DNA from: Colwellia psychrerythraea
GTDB lineage: Bacteria > Pseudomonadota > Gammaproteobacteria > Enterobacterales > Alteromonadaceae
Assembly (NCBI RefSeq): GCF_000764225.1
Contig: NZ_JQED01000003.1
Location: 431,175-495,174 of the forward strand
Direction of reading: 5' to 3'
DNA: 64,000 nucleotides
Shown here: positions 39,335-48,456 of the stretch, in pieces
Layout of the letters: the number at the start of each line of letters is the position of its first letter
How positions within the stretch are numbered: the first letter of the stretch is position 1
Notes under the pieces: generated by a model
Database searches by the model: none
The model's input: the letters and a program-made list of their open reading frames with translations, nothing else
Told to the model about the DNA's origin: nothing
Position numbers and translations under genes: made by a program

Positions 39335-39706
39335 ATGTTTACTCAATTAACTGAACAATTAACAAATCAATTTACCACTGCGATGAAATCTTTTAACGAT
39401 ACAGCGCAAGTTGAAAATGCAATGAAACCATTGAATAGCTTGGTAGAATTGAATACTAAAACGGTTGAACAATTAATCAGCCAACAAACAGCTTTAATTA
39501 CGTCGATTTTAAATGACAGTGTTGCCCAAACCAAAGCATTATCATCACAAACTGATTTTACTGCAGCGGTTGAATCACAAAAATCATTTAACGAAGCACT
39601 TCAGGCTAAAGTTTCAGATTCTGCAAAAGAAGCTTTTGAAGTTGTTTCAAAAACATCTGAAGAAGTGACTACGCTAGTTAAAGATGCTGTAAAATTTGAT
39701 AAATAA
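39335..39706 (+). CDS. phaP: Phasin 3
   Basis: A 123-residue phasin, paralogue of phasin 2. The ATG at 39335 with AATAGGA upstream is the start; an in-frame TTG at 39290 lies inside the operator and would not be used. It begins FTQLTEQLTNQFTTAMKSF and keeps KTVEQLISQQTALIT, NDSVAQTKALS and KTSEEVTTLVKDAV. It would coat PHB granules together with phasins 1 and 2. Followed by a strong terminator. Confidence 0.88.
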   Translation: MFTQLTEQLTNQFTTAMKSFNDTAQVENAMKPLNSLVELNTKTVEQLISQQTALITSILNDSVAQTKALSSQTDFTAAVESQKSFNEALQAKVSDSAKEAFEVVSKTSEEVTTLVKDAVKFDK

Positions 39707-40111
39707 TAATGGCAACTAGCACTTAGTGCTTTAGCAGTCATTTGTGAAAGGCCAGTATGATTCCATACTGGCCTTTTTTATTGCCCACATTTAGCAGGTA
39801 TCAAATAAAAAAGGATCAAACCAGTAGTGCTTCATAGTTAATTAGCGGGCATAACAATAGAATCAAAATGAATTAGACAATTTAATAACAATAAAGCTTA
39901 AAAAATAGGGCACTTAGTTCGTGTGATTGATTTTATTTTTGCTTTTATTAAAAATTATATATTTTTCATAAAAGCGCTCTATGTTAGTCGTTTATTTACT
40001 GGCCTTTTTACGCTACAATGCGCGACTATTTTTTTAATTATCCTAACGAGTGAAATCGTTAAAAAAGATATATTTAAAAAGACATATTTGAAAACTTATT
40101 TTTGAAGGCTT
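39707..40111. other. Intergenic region phasin 3 / prfB
   Basis: 405 bp. It contains the phasin 3 terminator (39747-39779) and, shortly before prfB, a TACAAT -10-like element at 40014-40019 without an obvious -35. A 60-codon ORF at 39923-40105 is not supported. The right edge of the PHB island would lie in this stretch. Confidence 0.5.
39747..39779 (+). terminator. Rho-independent terminator of phasin 3
   Basis: A 13-bp stem AAAGGCCAGTATG/CATACTGGCCTTT with an ATTC loop and a T-run. Confidence 0.9.
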
Positions 40112-41210
40112 ATGTTCGAAACAAATCCTATATTAAGTAAATTAAAAGAAATCCGTGAACGCGCTAATCTGCTTCGGGGGTACCTTTGACTATGATGTTA
40201 AAGCTGAACGATTAGTTGAAGTCTCACGAGAATTAGAGCTTCCTGAAATATGGAATGAACCAGAGCGAGCTCAAGCGTTAGGAAAAGAACGCAGTGCACT
40301 TGAAGAAGTGGTAAATACCATTGTTGAACTTGAAACTGGCTGTGAAGATATCGAAGGCTTGGTGGAGTTAGCAGTTGAAGAAGAAGATCAAGAGACCTTT
40401 GATGATGCAGAAGTTGAAGCACAAGCTCTTGATGCGGTATTAGAAAAGTTAGAGTTTCGCCGTATGTTTTGTGGTGAGCAAGATGCCAATAACTGCTATT
40501 TAGATATTCAATCTGGCTCAGGTGGCACCGAAGCACAAGATTGGGCCGAAATGCTAATGCGGATGTATTTACGTTGGGGTGAGGCACACGGTTATAAAAC
40601 TGAAGCTATTGAAGTTACTGATGGTGATGTTGCTGGCATCAAAGGCTGTACCATTAAATATACCGGCGAATATGCTTTTGGCTGGTTACGTACAGAAACA
40701 GGTGTACATCGCCTAGTACGTAAATCACCTTTTGATTCATCTGGTCGTCGTCATACCTCATTTGCTTCAGCGTTTATTTACCCTGAAATCGATGACAACA
40801 TTGAAATTGATATTAATCCTGCTGATTTACGTATTGATACGTTTCGCGCATCAGGCGCGGGTGGTCAGCACGTTAACAAAACAGATTCAGCCATTCGTAT
40901 AACACATGAGCCTACCGGCGCTGTGGTTGCTTGTCAGGCCGATCGCTCTCAGCATAAAAACCGTGCTACAGCGATGAAGTTATTAAAAGCAAAGCTGTAT
41001 GAAATGGAAATGCAAAAGCAAAACGAAGGCAAACAAGAATTAGAGGACGGTAAGTCAGATATAGGGTGGGGCAGTCAAATTCGCTCTTATGTGCTAGATG
41101 ATAGCCGTATTAAAGATTTACGCACGGGTGTTGAAAACAGAAACACTCAAGCCGTGTTAGACGGCGACTTAGACAAATTTTTAGAAGCTAGCTTGAAGTC
41201 TGGTTTATAA
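40112..41210 (+). CDS. prfB: Peptide chain release factor 2 (programmed +1 frameshift)
   Basis: RF2 releases peptides at UGA and UAA stops. Translation starts at ATG 40112 ([24 protein letters not shown]) and meets an in-frame TGA after codon 25 (40187-40189). Slippage at CTT TGA C by +1 reads GAC (40188-40190) and continues to 41210, giving 365 residues, exactly the E. coli length. The frameshift site CGGGGGTACCTTTGAC carries the internal Shine-Dalgarno-like G-run and the CTTTGAC slip, but with CGGGGG where E. coli has AGGGGG. This is the classical autoregulation: low RF2 favours frameshifting. The GGQ catalytic motif is in [16 protein letters not shown] and the recognition region (SPF) in [10 protein letters not shown]. 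Followed 50 bp later by lysS, as in E. coli. Confidence 0.97.
40176..40190 (+). promoter_or_regulatory. RF2 programmed frameshift site
   Basis: GGGGG-TAC-CTT-TGA-C: the G-run pairs with 16S rRNA just upstream of the CTT slip codon and the weak UGA-C stop. The position (codon 25/26) is the same as in E. coli. Confidence 0.95.
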
Positions 41211-41260
41211 AATAATTAATTTAAATAATTGAAAAATTAAAGATAACGTTGAGAAATAAA

Positions 41261-42835
41261 ATGACAGATAAAGCCAATAATGCACCCGTAGCACAAGATG
41301 AGAATAAGTTAATTGCTGAGCGTCGTGTGAAACTTGAAAAAATTCGCTCTAATTGTTCAGCTAATGGTTTTCCTAACGATTTTAATCGTGAGCATTTAGC
41401 TGCTGAGATTCAAGCAGAACATGGCGAAAAAACCAAAGAAGAGCTTGAAGAGTTACAAGTAACTTATGCTATTGCTGGTCGTGTTATGGCAAAACGTGGA
41501 CCATTTTTAGTGATACAAGACTCATCAGGCCGTATTCAAGGTTATGCTGAAAAAACAGTACAAAAAGAAATACGCGCTAAATGGGGGTCATTAGATATTG
41601 GTGATATCGTTGGTGTTAAAGGTATTTTACATAAATCAGGTAAAGGTGACCTTTATGTGAACATGGAAGAGTACTCACTATTAACTAAGTCATTACGTCC
41701 ATTACCAGAAAAATTCCACGGTTTATCAGATCAAGAAATGAAGTATCGTCAGCGTTATGTTGATTTAATTATCAATGAAGATACCCGTAATACCTTTAAA
41801 GTCCGGTCAAAAATTGTTGCTGGTATTCGTAACTTTTTAACTCAACGTGATTTTATGGAAGTTGAAACACCTATGTTACAAATCATACCGGGTGGCGCTA
41901 CCGCTAAACCTTTTATGACGCATCATAATACGTTTGACCTTGATATGTATTTACGTATAGCACCAGAGCTTAACTTAAAACGTTTAGTGGTTGGTGGTTT
42001 TGACCGTGTTTTTGAAATCAACCGTAGTTTCCGTAACGAAGGTATTTCAACACGTCATAACCCTGAATTTACTATGATTGAGTTCTACCAAGCTTATGCT
42101 GATTACCATGACTTGATGAATACTACCGAAGAAATGTTACGCACTATTGCCCAAGACGTATTAGGTACTACCACTATACGTAATACCGTTAAAAATGCTG
42201 AAGGCGAAGTAGTAGAAGAAAAATTCTATGACCTTGGCAAACCATTTGCGCGCCTATCTATGGTTGATGCAATCTTACAATACGGTAAAGATCATCGCGG
42301 TGCTGAGCAACTTGATGAAGCTGCCTTACGTGATCCAGAAAACAACTTTGATGCAATCAAGGCAATGGCAAAAGCGGTTGGTGTTAAGGAAGGCGATGCT
42401 GCTAAAGTATGGGGTCCTGGTAAATACATTTGTGAAATTTTTGAAGAAGTCGCTGAGCATTTATTAGATCAACCAACATTTATTACAGAATACCCGTGGG
42501 AAGTGTCACCACTTGCTCGTCGTAATGATGAAAATCCATTCATAACTGACCGTTTTGAATTCTTTGTTGGTGGTCGTGAATTAGCCAATGGTTTTTCCGA
42601 GTTAAACGACGCAGAAGATCAAGCTGAACGCTTCCAAAAACAAGTCACAGAAAAAGATGCCGGTGATGATGAAGCCATGCATTATGATGCTGACTATATC
42701 AACGCGTTAGAATATGGTTTGCCGCCAACAGCAGGTGAGGGTATTGGTATTGATCGTCTAGTAATGTTATTCACTGATTCTCCTTCGATTAAAGATGTAA
42801 TTTTGTTCCCGCATATGCGTCCTGAAGCAGAATAA
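41261..42835 (+). CDS. lysS: Lysyl-tRNA synthetase (class II)
   Basis: LysRS charges tRNA-Lys. From ATG 41261 (GAGAA 5-9 bp upstream) it has 524 residues; the track-style TTG at 41249 would add four. An N-terminal OB-fold anticodon-binding domain (about 65-165) is followed by the class II core: motif 1 near [21 protein letters not shown], motif 2 [24 protein letters not shown], motif 3 [12 protein letters not shown]. An insertion of about 20 residues relative to E. coli is seen in the middle ([17 protein letters not shown]). Ends with its own terminator. Confidence 0.97.
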   Translation: MTDKANNAPVAQDENKLIAERRVKLEKIRSNCSANGFPNDFNREHLAAEIQAEHGEKTKEELEELQVTYAIAGRVMAKRGPFLVIQDSSGRIQGYAEKTVQKEIRAKWGSLDIGDIVGVKGILHKSGKGDLYVNMEEYSLLTKSLRPLPEKFHGLSDQEMKYRQRYVDLIINEDTRNTFKVRSKIVAGIRNFLTQRDFMEVETPMLQIIPGGATAKPFMTHHNTFDLDMYLRIAPELNLKRLVVGGFDRVFEINRSFRNEGISTRHNPEFTMIEFYQAYADYHDLMNTTEEMLRTIAQDVLGTTTIRNTVKNAEGEVVEEKFYDLGKPFARLSMVDAILQYGKDHRGAEQLDEAALRDPENNFDAIKAMAKAVGVKEGDAAKVWGPGKYICEIFEEVAEHLLDQPTFITEYPWEVSPLARRNDENPFITDRFEFFVGGRELANGFSELNDAEDQAERFQKQVTEKDAGDDEAMHYDADYINALEYGLPPTAGEGIGIDRLVMLFTDSPSIKDVILFPHMRPEAE

Positions 42836-42884
42836 CGATTATATCAACCTGTTTTGCTAGTAAAGCTTGAGTACTAAAAGTCTT

Positions 42885-42931
42885 AGCCCTGTGTAAAGTC
42901 TGTAAAAAGAGCTATACACAGGGCTTTTTTA
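42885..42931 (+). terminator. Rho-independent terminator of lysS
   Basis: A perfect 11-bp stem AGCCCTGTGTA/TACACAGGGCT with a 19-nt loop followed by a T-run. Confidence 0.88.
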
Positions 42932-43052
42932 CTTTTTAATATTTAACTCTATTTTTCTTTACCGTAATTGCGTAGATTAGTGTTCTTATAAATGATCGTT
43001 ATTATAAAAATAGTGCAATTATAAAAATAAAAATAACCTTGAGAGAATTATA

Positions 43053-43118
43053 TATACCCGCTCCACTTGATGATGCATGATTCAGCTGAAACGAGCACCT
43101 TCAAGTGGAGCGGGTATA
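43053..43118. repeat. Palindromic element with 18-bp perfect inverted repeats
   Basis: TATACCCGCTCCACTTGA at 43053-43070 and its exact reverse complement at 43101-43118 flank a 30-bp centre. No T-run follows. The TATACCCG end is shared with the element at 55982-56165, which suggests a dispersed palindromic or miniature transposon-like family with a TA target. Confidence 0.7.
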
Positions 43119-43178
43119 GAGCGTTACTCATAGGTAAATAGCTAGCAACGATAGTTCATAAGAAATTTGGGGAATTGA

Positions 43179-44525
43179 ATGGGTGTTTCAAGAGGCGGCT
43201 TTAGTTCGCGTTTCGGTTTTATTATGGCGGCGGCAGGCTCTGCCGTTGGTTTAGGTAACATTTGGGGATTTCCAACACAAACAGCGAGCAATGGTGGGGC
43301 TGCTTTTGTTCTAGTTTATTTAGTTTTAGCCTTCTGTTTAGCATACCCTGCTTTTATGGCTGAGTTATTAATTGGCCGATATGGTCAGGCAAATGCTGTT
43401 AGTAGTATGCAAAAAATTGCGCGCAATACCGGACAAAAACGTTTTGGTTTTGTGGTTGGTTTTGGCGGTATTATTTGTGCGGCACTTATTTTAAGTTTCT
43501 ATAGCATCATCGCAGGTTGGATGATGTCATACGCAATTGAGCCTCTCGCTAGATTAGCTGGGTTTACGGGCGAAGCCGACTGGTTGATAAACCACTCTTT
43601 AACACGAAATATTATTTTTACTGCACTCTTTATGGGGCTAACCATCTTTATCATACGCCGAGGTGTTGAAGAAGGTATTGAAAAATGGTCGAAACGTCTT
43701 ATGCCTATGTTAATAGGTTTATTGATCTTACTGATTATTTATGTTTTTACCCTTGATGGCTCACGAGAAGGTTTTAATGCTTATTTAAATCCTGATATTT
43801 CTCGTGTATTTGAACCCGATCTGTTAATCAGTGCTTTAGGGCAAGCGTTTTTCTCTTTGTCTTTGGGTACTAGTGTAATGATCATTTATGGCTCTTACAT
43901 TGCGAAAAAAGAGAATTTGGTTACCTTGGGTGCACAAGTAACCTTGATAGATGTTTCTATTGCCTTCTTAGCAGGTTTATTGATTATCCCTGCCATGTAT
44001 GTTGCTCAAGCACAAGGTGTCGCAATATTTGCAGAAGATGGCAGCCTCATTTCAGGATCAAATTTAGTATTTACCGTATTACCTGCACTATTTTCTGGTA
44101 TGGGGAAAGTAGGTCTTTTCGTTGCTTTTGGCTTTTTCGTGTTAATGTCAATAGCGGCACTAACTTCAAGTATATCAATGCTTGAAGGCCCTGTGTCTTT
44201 TGTTGTTGAGCGCCATGATACGCCACGTGAAAAAGCAACGACTTTAATAGGCTTAGCTATTTTAGTCTTGAGTATACTAATCGTAATTAACTTGGATTGG
44301 ATGCTAGACTTTGTTGCTACCTTATCAACACAATATGGCCAACCAATTATTGCCATGCTTTGTTGCGTATTTGCTGGTTGGATCTGGCATAGAAGCGATG
44401 TTTTATCAGAGATAAAGCAAGGTAATATCGATGTTGAACACAGCCTATTTTGGAAGGTTTGGCCTTGGTATACTAAGTTTATTTGCCCAACGGCCATTGG
44501 TTTAGTGTTCTGGCACTCATTATAG
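43179..44525 (+). CDS. Sodium-dependent NSS/SNF-family transporter
   Basis: A neurotransmitter:sodium symporter family protein (LeuT fold) of 448 residues with about 11-12 membrane helices. It begins with the family signature SSRFGFIMAAAGSAVGLGNIWGFP, where GSAVGLGN and the following unwound helix form the Na1/Na2 and substrate site. FSLSLGTSVMIIYGSYI (TM6-type) and the SSISMLEGPVSFVVE segment (TM8) are also visible. The substrate is probably an amino acid or related amine, which cannot be resolved. Monocistronic; its terminator overlaps the 3' end of the facing gene. Confidence 0.9.
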   Translation: MGVSRGGFSSRFGFIMAAAGSAVGLGNIWGFPTQTASNGGAAFVLVYLVLAFCLAYPAFMAELLIGRYGQANAVSSMQKIARNTGQKRFGFVVGFGGIICAALILSFYSIIAGWMMSYAIEPLARLAGFTGEADWLINHSLTRNIIFTALFMGLTIFIIRRGVEEGIEKWSKRLMPMLIGLLILLIIYVFTLDGSREGFNAYLNPDISRVFEPDLLISALGQAFFSLSLGTSVMIIYGSYIAKKENLVTLGAQVTLIDVSIAFLAGLLIIPAMYVAQAQGVAIFAEDGSLISGSNLVFTVLPALFSGMGKVGLFVAFGFFVLMSIAALTSSISMLEGPVSFVVERHDTPREKATTLIGLAILVLSILIVINLDWMLDFVATLSTQYGQPIIAMLCCVFAGWIWHRSDVLSEIKQGNIDVEHSLFWKVWPWYTKFICPTAIGLVFWHSL

Positions 44526-44649
44526 GCAATTGTTAATCTAGTTTGTTTACCTAGCGGCCATCGATTTAGTTTTATGGCCCCAGTGTAAAGAAGTTATTAC
44601 ATTAGTTGAGTCGTTTTCAACTAGCAACTATTAGTCGCTGTATTTTGAA

Positions 44650-45342
44650 TTAAAGCCTTGGCCAATTTAACCGCCAAGGTTTTTTTATTGCTGAAAATTG
44701 GTGAGTTATTTCAGGAGTGGCAAAGAACTGTCCCGTAGAGGGAAGAGAGGTAAACTCAAAACATTCTCCTAAGTAAGTAAACTTTAAAGCAAAAGCATGT
44801 AAATAGCCTCTGTCTGCTTGCGATGTTGTGTAATACAAGGGATCACCAACAATAGGCGCACCTATACTTGCTAAAGCAACACGTAGCTGATGGGTTTTGC
44901 CTGAGTGCGGTTTTAACAGATATAACCGTTGTTTATTAGGCACACTATACGAGAAAAATTGGGTTATCGCAGGGTTTTCCATCGACCTCAATAACTTAAA
45001 CATTCCTCGTCGGCTTTTGGCCATATCACCTTTAATCAATCCCTGCTTTTTACTGGGTTTTTTATCACCAATCGCTAGGTAGTACTTTTCGATATCGTGA
45101 TCATTAAATAGCTGACCAAAAATTTGTGCGCAGGTTAAGCTTTTGGCAAAAATAACCAAACCTGACGTCATCTTATCTAATCTATGTACCGGATATAACT
45201 CAGCGTTTTTATTTTGGCTTTGTATTTGCTTTTTCACCAGAGAAAACAATCCTGAGCCAATGTCACCTTCGTCATGGAAGTTTACGCCTGTGCCTTTATC
45301 AACAACAATAAAATCATGATGTTCTGCAATAGTTTTATACAT
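44650..45342 (-). CDS. RluA-family pseudouridine synthase
   Basis: An RNA pseudouridine synthase of 230 residues. The catalytic Asp is in YPVHRLDKMTSGLVIFAKS (about residue 56). The KPHSGKTHQLRVALASIGAPIVGDPLYY block is the RluA-type C-terminal half. There is no S4 domain. It resembles the short TIGR01621 subfamily; the RNA target is unknown. Convergent with the transporter gene and divergent from the M16 protease gene. Confidence 0.85.
   Translation of the reverse strand: MYKTIAEHHDFIVVDKGTGVNFHDEGDIGSGLFSLVKKQIQSQNKNAELYPVHRLDKMTSGLVIFAKSLTCAQIFGQLFNDHDIEKYYLAIGDKKPSKKQGLIKGDMAKSRRGMFKLLRSMENPAITQFFSYSVPNKQRLYLLKPHSGKTHQLRVALASIGAPIVGDPLYYTTSQADRGYLHAFALKFTYLGECFEFTSLPSTGQFFATPEITHQFSAIKKPWRLNWPRL
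44653..44687 (+). terminator. Terminator of the NSS transporter, inside the 3' end of the facing gene
   Basis: CCTTGGC/GCCAAGG stem with a 10-nt loop and seven T (44680-44686). It overlaps codons at the C-terminus of the minus-strand pseudouridine synthase gene. Confidence 0.75.
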
Positions 45343-45420
45343 TTAAATTAACCGAGTAGTCTTTATGTTTGCTATGATAATTCAAACTTTTCCTTTTTAC
45401 TCTTTTTACAGGACGTTATT

Positions 45421-48300
45421 TTGCGACAATCTCCTCAAAACCGTTTTTCTGCACAGATAATAAATAAATTTAGGATCACAGCTATAGCTGCTACTACGGC
45501 ATTATTGTTTGCTTGTAGTAGCCAAGAAACTATCACCTTACCGACAGGCGTTAGTTTGGTTGAAACGGTTACCGCTCAGCAAGATACCATTAATATTCCT
45601 TTTAAAAAGTATAAATTGGCCAATGGTTTAACTGTTATTTTGCATCAAGATAATTCAGATCCTTTGGTACATGTTGATGTTACCTATCATGTTGGCTCGG
45701 CTCGTGAACAGCTGGGTAAGTCGGGTTTTGCACATTTCTTTGAACATATGATGTTTCAAGGCTCTCAAAATGTTGCCGATGAGCAGCACTTTAAAGTAGT
45801 GACACAAAGTGGCGGCGACCTAAATGGTACCACTAACTCTGATCGTACCAACTATTTTGAAACAGTGCCTAAAAATCAGTTAGAAAAAATGTTGTGGCTT
45901 GAGTCTGACCGTATGGGCTTTCTACTTGAAGCAATTACGCCTGAAAAATTTGAAATCCAACGGGCGACAGTAAAAAATGAGCGTGGACAAAATGTAGATA
46001 ATCGACCTTATGGCCGATTAAATGAAACCGTTAATCAAATGATTTTTCCACGCGAACATCCATATTCATGGCCTGTTATTGGTTACATGTCAGATTTAGA
46101 TCGTGGCACAGTAACAGATTTAAAAGAATTCTTTTCTCGCTGGTACGGCCCAAATAATGCCGTAATTACCATTGGTGGCGATATTGATGAAGCGCAAACC
46201 CTTGCTTGGGTAAATAAGTACTTTGGTGGCTTAAATGCAGGTCCTAAGGTAGAAAATATCGCTAAATCGTCAGTGACATTAAGCGAGAATCGTTATTATT
46301 CTTTTACCGACAATGTTTCTTTACCTTTATTATATATAAGCTTTCCTACAGTTTATGGCATGCATGAAGATGAGCCAGCTTTAGATGTACTTGCTAATAT
46401 TCTGGGTAGTGGTCCAACATCTCTACTTTATAAAAACTTAGTTAAATCAGGTGTTGCGGTGCAAGCTGGCGCTAGCCACCCCTGTCGGGAACTCGCATGT
46501 CAACTGAGCTTCTATGCACTACCAAATCCACAACAAGGATTATCATTAGCAAAAATTGAACAAGTCATTAATGATACCTTAGTTGAGTTTGAAGAGCGCG
46601 GTGTTAATGCCGATGATTTATTGAAAACCAAAGTTGGGATTGAAACGGGTACTATTTATGGTTTGCAAAGTGTTTCAGGAAAAGTATCTAATTTAGCGCA
46701 TTATCAAACTATGTTAGGAGATGCTAATTACACTGAGCAACAAGTTGCCCGGTATAACAGAGTAACCAAAGCAGATGTTATGCGGGTATTTAAGAAATAT
46801 ATTCAAGGTAAAGGTGCCGCAATACTATCAATTGTGCCAAAAGGTCAAGAAACATTAGTTACTCGGGAAGATAACTTCACTTTACCGGACGTAAGTAATC
46901 CTGCAAAACTAGCGCAGCTTGATACACCTATCATGAAAAATACGAGTGACTTTGACCGTAGCATTATGCCTAGCTCTACTGCTAACCCACAAATTACCGT
47001 ACCAAGTTTATGGCGTGATACTTTTGATAATGGCATTGAAATCATAGCGACTAAAAATAGCGAAACACCGACTATTAGTTTACTTCTAAGTCTTGATGGT
47101 GGTGTATTACTTGATTCGGTTGATAAAGCAGGCTTAGCAAGTTTAACAGCAAGTTTGATGAATGAAGGAACGACTGTCCACAGTAAAGAAGAATTATCAA
47201 ATGAATTAGCTAAACTGGGCAGTAATATTTCGATTGGGGCATCGGGACGTAATACATACATTAAAGTGAATAGCTTAGTTAAAAACTTCGATGCTACCTT
47301 AGCGTTGATGAATGAAATGATGTTTAAGCCTGAATTTGCAGAAGATGATTTTAATCGCGTTAAAAATCAGTTAATTCAAGGGTTAGAGCAAGGTAATAAA
47401 GACGCTCGTACTTTAGCTAGCAATGCCTTGAAACAGGTAACTTATGGTAAAGGCAATCGCTTTGGCTTAGCTGATAGCGGCACTATTGCTACCGTCTCTG
47501 CGATTACCCTTGATGACATTAAAGACTTTTATAAAACATACTTCTCGCCAGCTAAAGCGAGTTTAGTTGTTGTTGGTGATATAGATAAAGTTGAATTATT
47601 AACTAAGCTTGCGCCATTAAAGGCATGGCAAGGTAAAGACTATACTGTCAATGGCGATTATAACTTTCCTGAGGTAACACCAAATATACTTTACTTTGTT
47701 GATTTACCAAATGCTAGCCAATCAGTGATTAAGCTTTCACGTAGAGCAATGACTTATGATGCGACGGGGGATTACTTCAAAGCGACGTTAATGAATTACC
47801 CATTAGGCAGTGCGTTTAATAGCCGTATCAATTTAAATTTACGAGAAGATAAAGGTTATACCTACGGCGCATCGAGCTACTTCGCTGCTGGTAAATCTTT
47901 AGGTCGTTTTAGTGCAGGCGCGAGTGTTAAAAAAGAGCATACTTATGATGCTATGGTTGAGATAGAACAGGAATTGAAACATTATCAACAAGATGGCTTA
48001 ACAATGAGCGAGGTGATATTTATGCGCCAAGCTATTTCGCAAAACGAAGCATTGAGCTTTGAGACGCCGAGCCAAAAAAGTGGTTTCTTAAGACAGTTGT
48101 TGCAATTTAATTTGCCAGTTAATTATGGTGAAGAGCAAAGCAATATCATAAACAACATAAGTATTGAGCAATTAAATGCCATTGCAGCTAATGAATTATC
48201 AAAACCCATGCAATGGATTGTTGTAGGGGACGGTCAAGTAGTTAAGCCTCAACTTCAAAAGCTTGATATTGAAGTCGTAGATCTCGAGCTAGCCAAATAA
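45421..48300 (+). CDS. M16 family zinc metalloprotease, lipoprotein
   Basis: A 959-residue insulinase/pitrilysin-family peptidase with two M16 halves. A lipoprotein signal ends at LLFAC (Cys32). The first half (about 58-480) has the inverted zinc motif HFFEH (His105, Glu108, His109) in SGFAHFFEHMMFQG with downstream Glu in KNERGQN; the second half (about 530-940) lacks HxxEH, typical for these tandem proteins. It is likely anchored to the outer membrane on the periplasmic side and degrades peptides (inference). The start is TTG at 45421 with AGGA 7-10 bp upstream; no ATG fits the signal peptide. A strong terminator follows. Confidence 0.92.
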   Translation: MRQSPQNRFSAQIINKFRITAIAATTALLFACSSQETITLPTGVSLVETVTAQQDTINIPFKKYKLANGLTVILHQDNSDPLVHVDVTYHVGSAREQLGKSGFAHFFEHMMFQGSQNVADEQHFKVVTQSGGDLNGTTNSDRTNYFETVPKNQLEKMLWLESDRMGFLLEAITPEKFEIQRATVKNERGQNVDNRPYGRLNETVNQMIFPREHPYSWPVIGYMSDLDRGTVTDLKEFFSRWYGPNNAVITIGGDIDEAQTLAWVNKYFGGLNAGPKVENIAKSSVTLSENRYYSFTDNVSLPLLYISFPTVYGMHEDEPALDVLANILGSGPTSLLYKNLVKSGVAVQAGASHPCRELACQLSFYALPNPQQGLSLAKIEQVINDTLVEFEERGVNADDLLKTKVGIETGTIYGLQSVSGKVSNLAHYQTMLGDANYTEQQVARYNRVTKADVMRVFKKYIQGKGAAILSIVPKGQETLVTREDNFTLPDVSNPAKLAQLDTPIMKNTSDFDRSIMPSSTANPQITVPSLWRDTFDNGIEIIATKNSETPTISLLLSLDGGVLLDSVDKAGLASLTASLMNEGTTVHSKEELSNELAKLGSNISIGASGRNTYIKVNSLVKNFDATLALMNEMMFKPEFAEDDFNRVKNQLIQGLEQGNKDARTLASNALKQVTYGKGNRFGLADSGTIATVSAITLDDIKDFYKTYFSPAKASLVVVGDIDKVELLTKLAPLKAWQGKDYTVNGDYNFPEVTPNILYFVDLPNASQSVIKLSRRAMTYDATGDYFKATLMNYPLGSAFNSRINLNLREDKGYTYGASSYFAAGKSLGRFSAGASVKKEHTYDAMVEIEQELKHYQQDGLTMSEVIFMRQAISQNEALSFETPSQKSGFLRQLLQFNLPVNYGEEQSNIINNISIEQLNAIAANELSKPMQWIVVGDGQVVKPQLQKLDIEVVDLELAK

Positions 48301-48345
48301 ACTATTTACTAAATAAAAATAGTTAAGTATTGAAAAACACTAACA

Positions 48346-48384
48346 GCCCCCTTATTTATATGACTATCTATAAGGGGTTTTTTG
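48346..48384 (+). terminator. Rho-independent terminator of the M16 protease gene
   Basis: CCCCTTA/TAAGGGG stem with a 16-nt loop and six T. Confidence 0.83.
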
Positions 48385-48456
48385 CTTTATACCCTTTACT
48401 CGCTAAATACTAAACTAAGCTAATAGTTAGGTTAATTAGTATATATAGGAATTATT

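Larger units (their letters stand above)
42836..43178. other. Intergenic region lysS / NSS transporter
   Basis: 343 bp containing the lysS terminator and the 18-bp inverted repeat element at 43053-43118. No gene is visible. Confidence 0.6.

Noticed and set aside
39923..40105. 60-codon ORF upstream of prfB
   Set aside because: Hydrophobic, AT-driven translation without ribosome site; overlaps the expected prfB promoter.
40155..41210. prfB as a gene starting at 40155, or a frameshift sequencing error
   Set aside because: The in-frame TGA and +1 shift match the conserved RF2 programmed site, and the joined product has exactly 365 residues.
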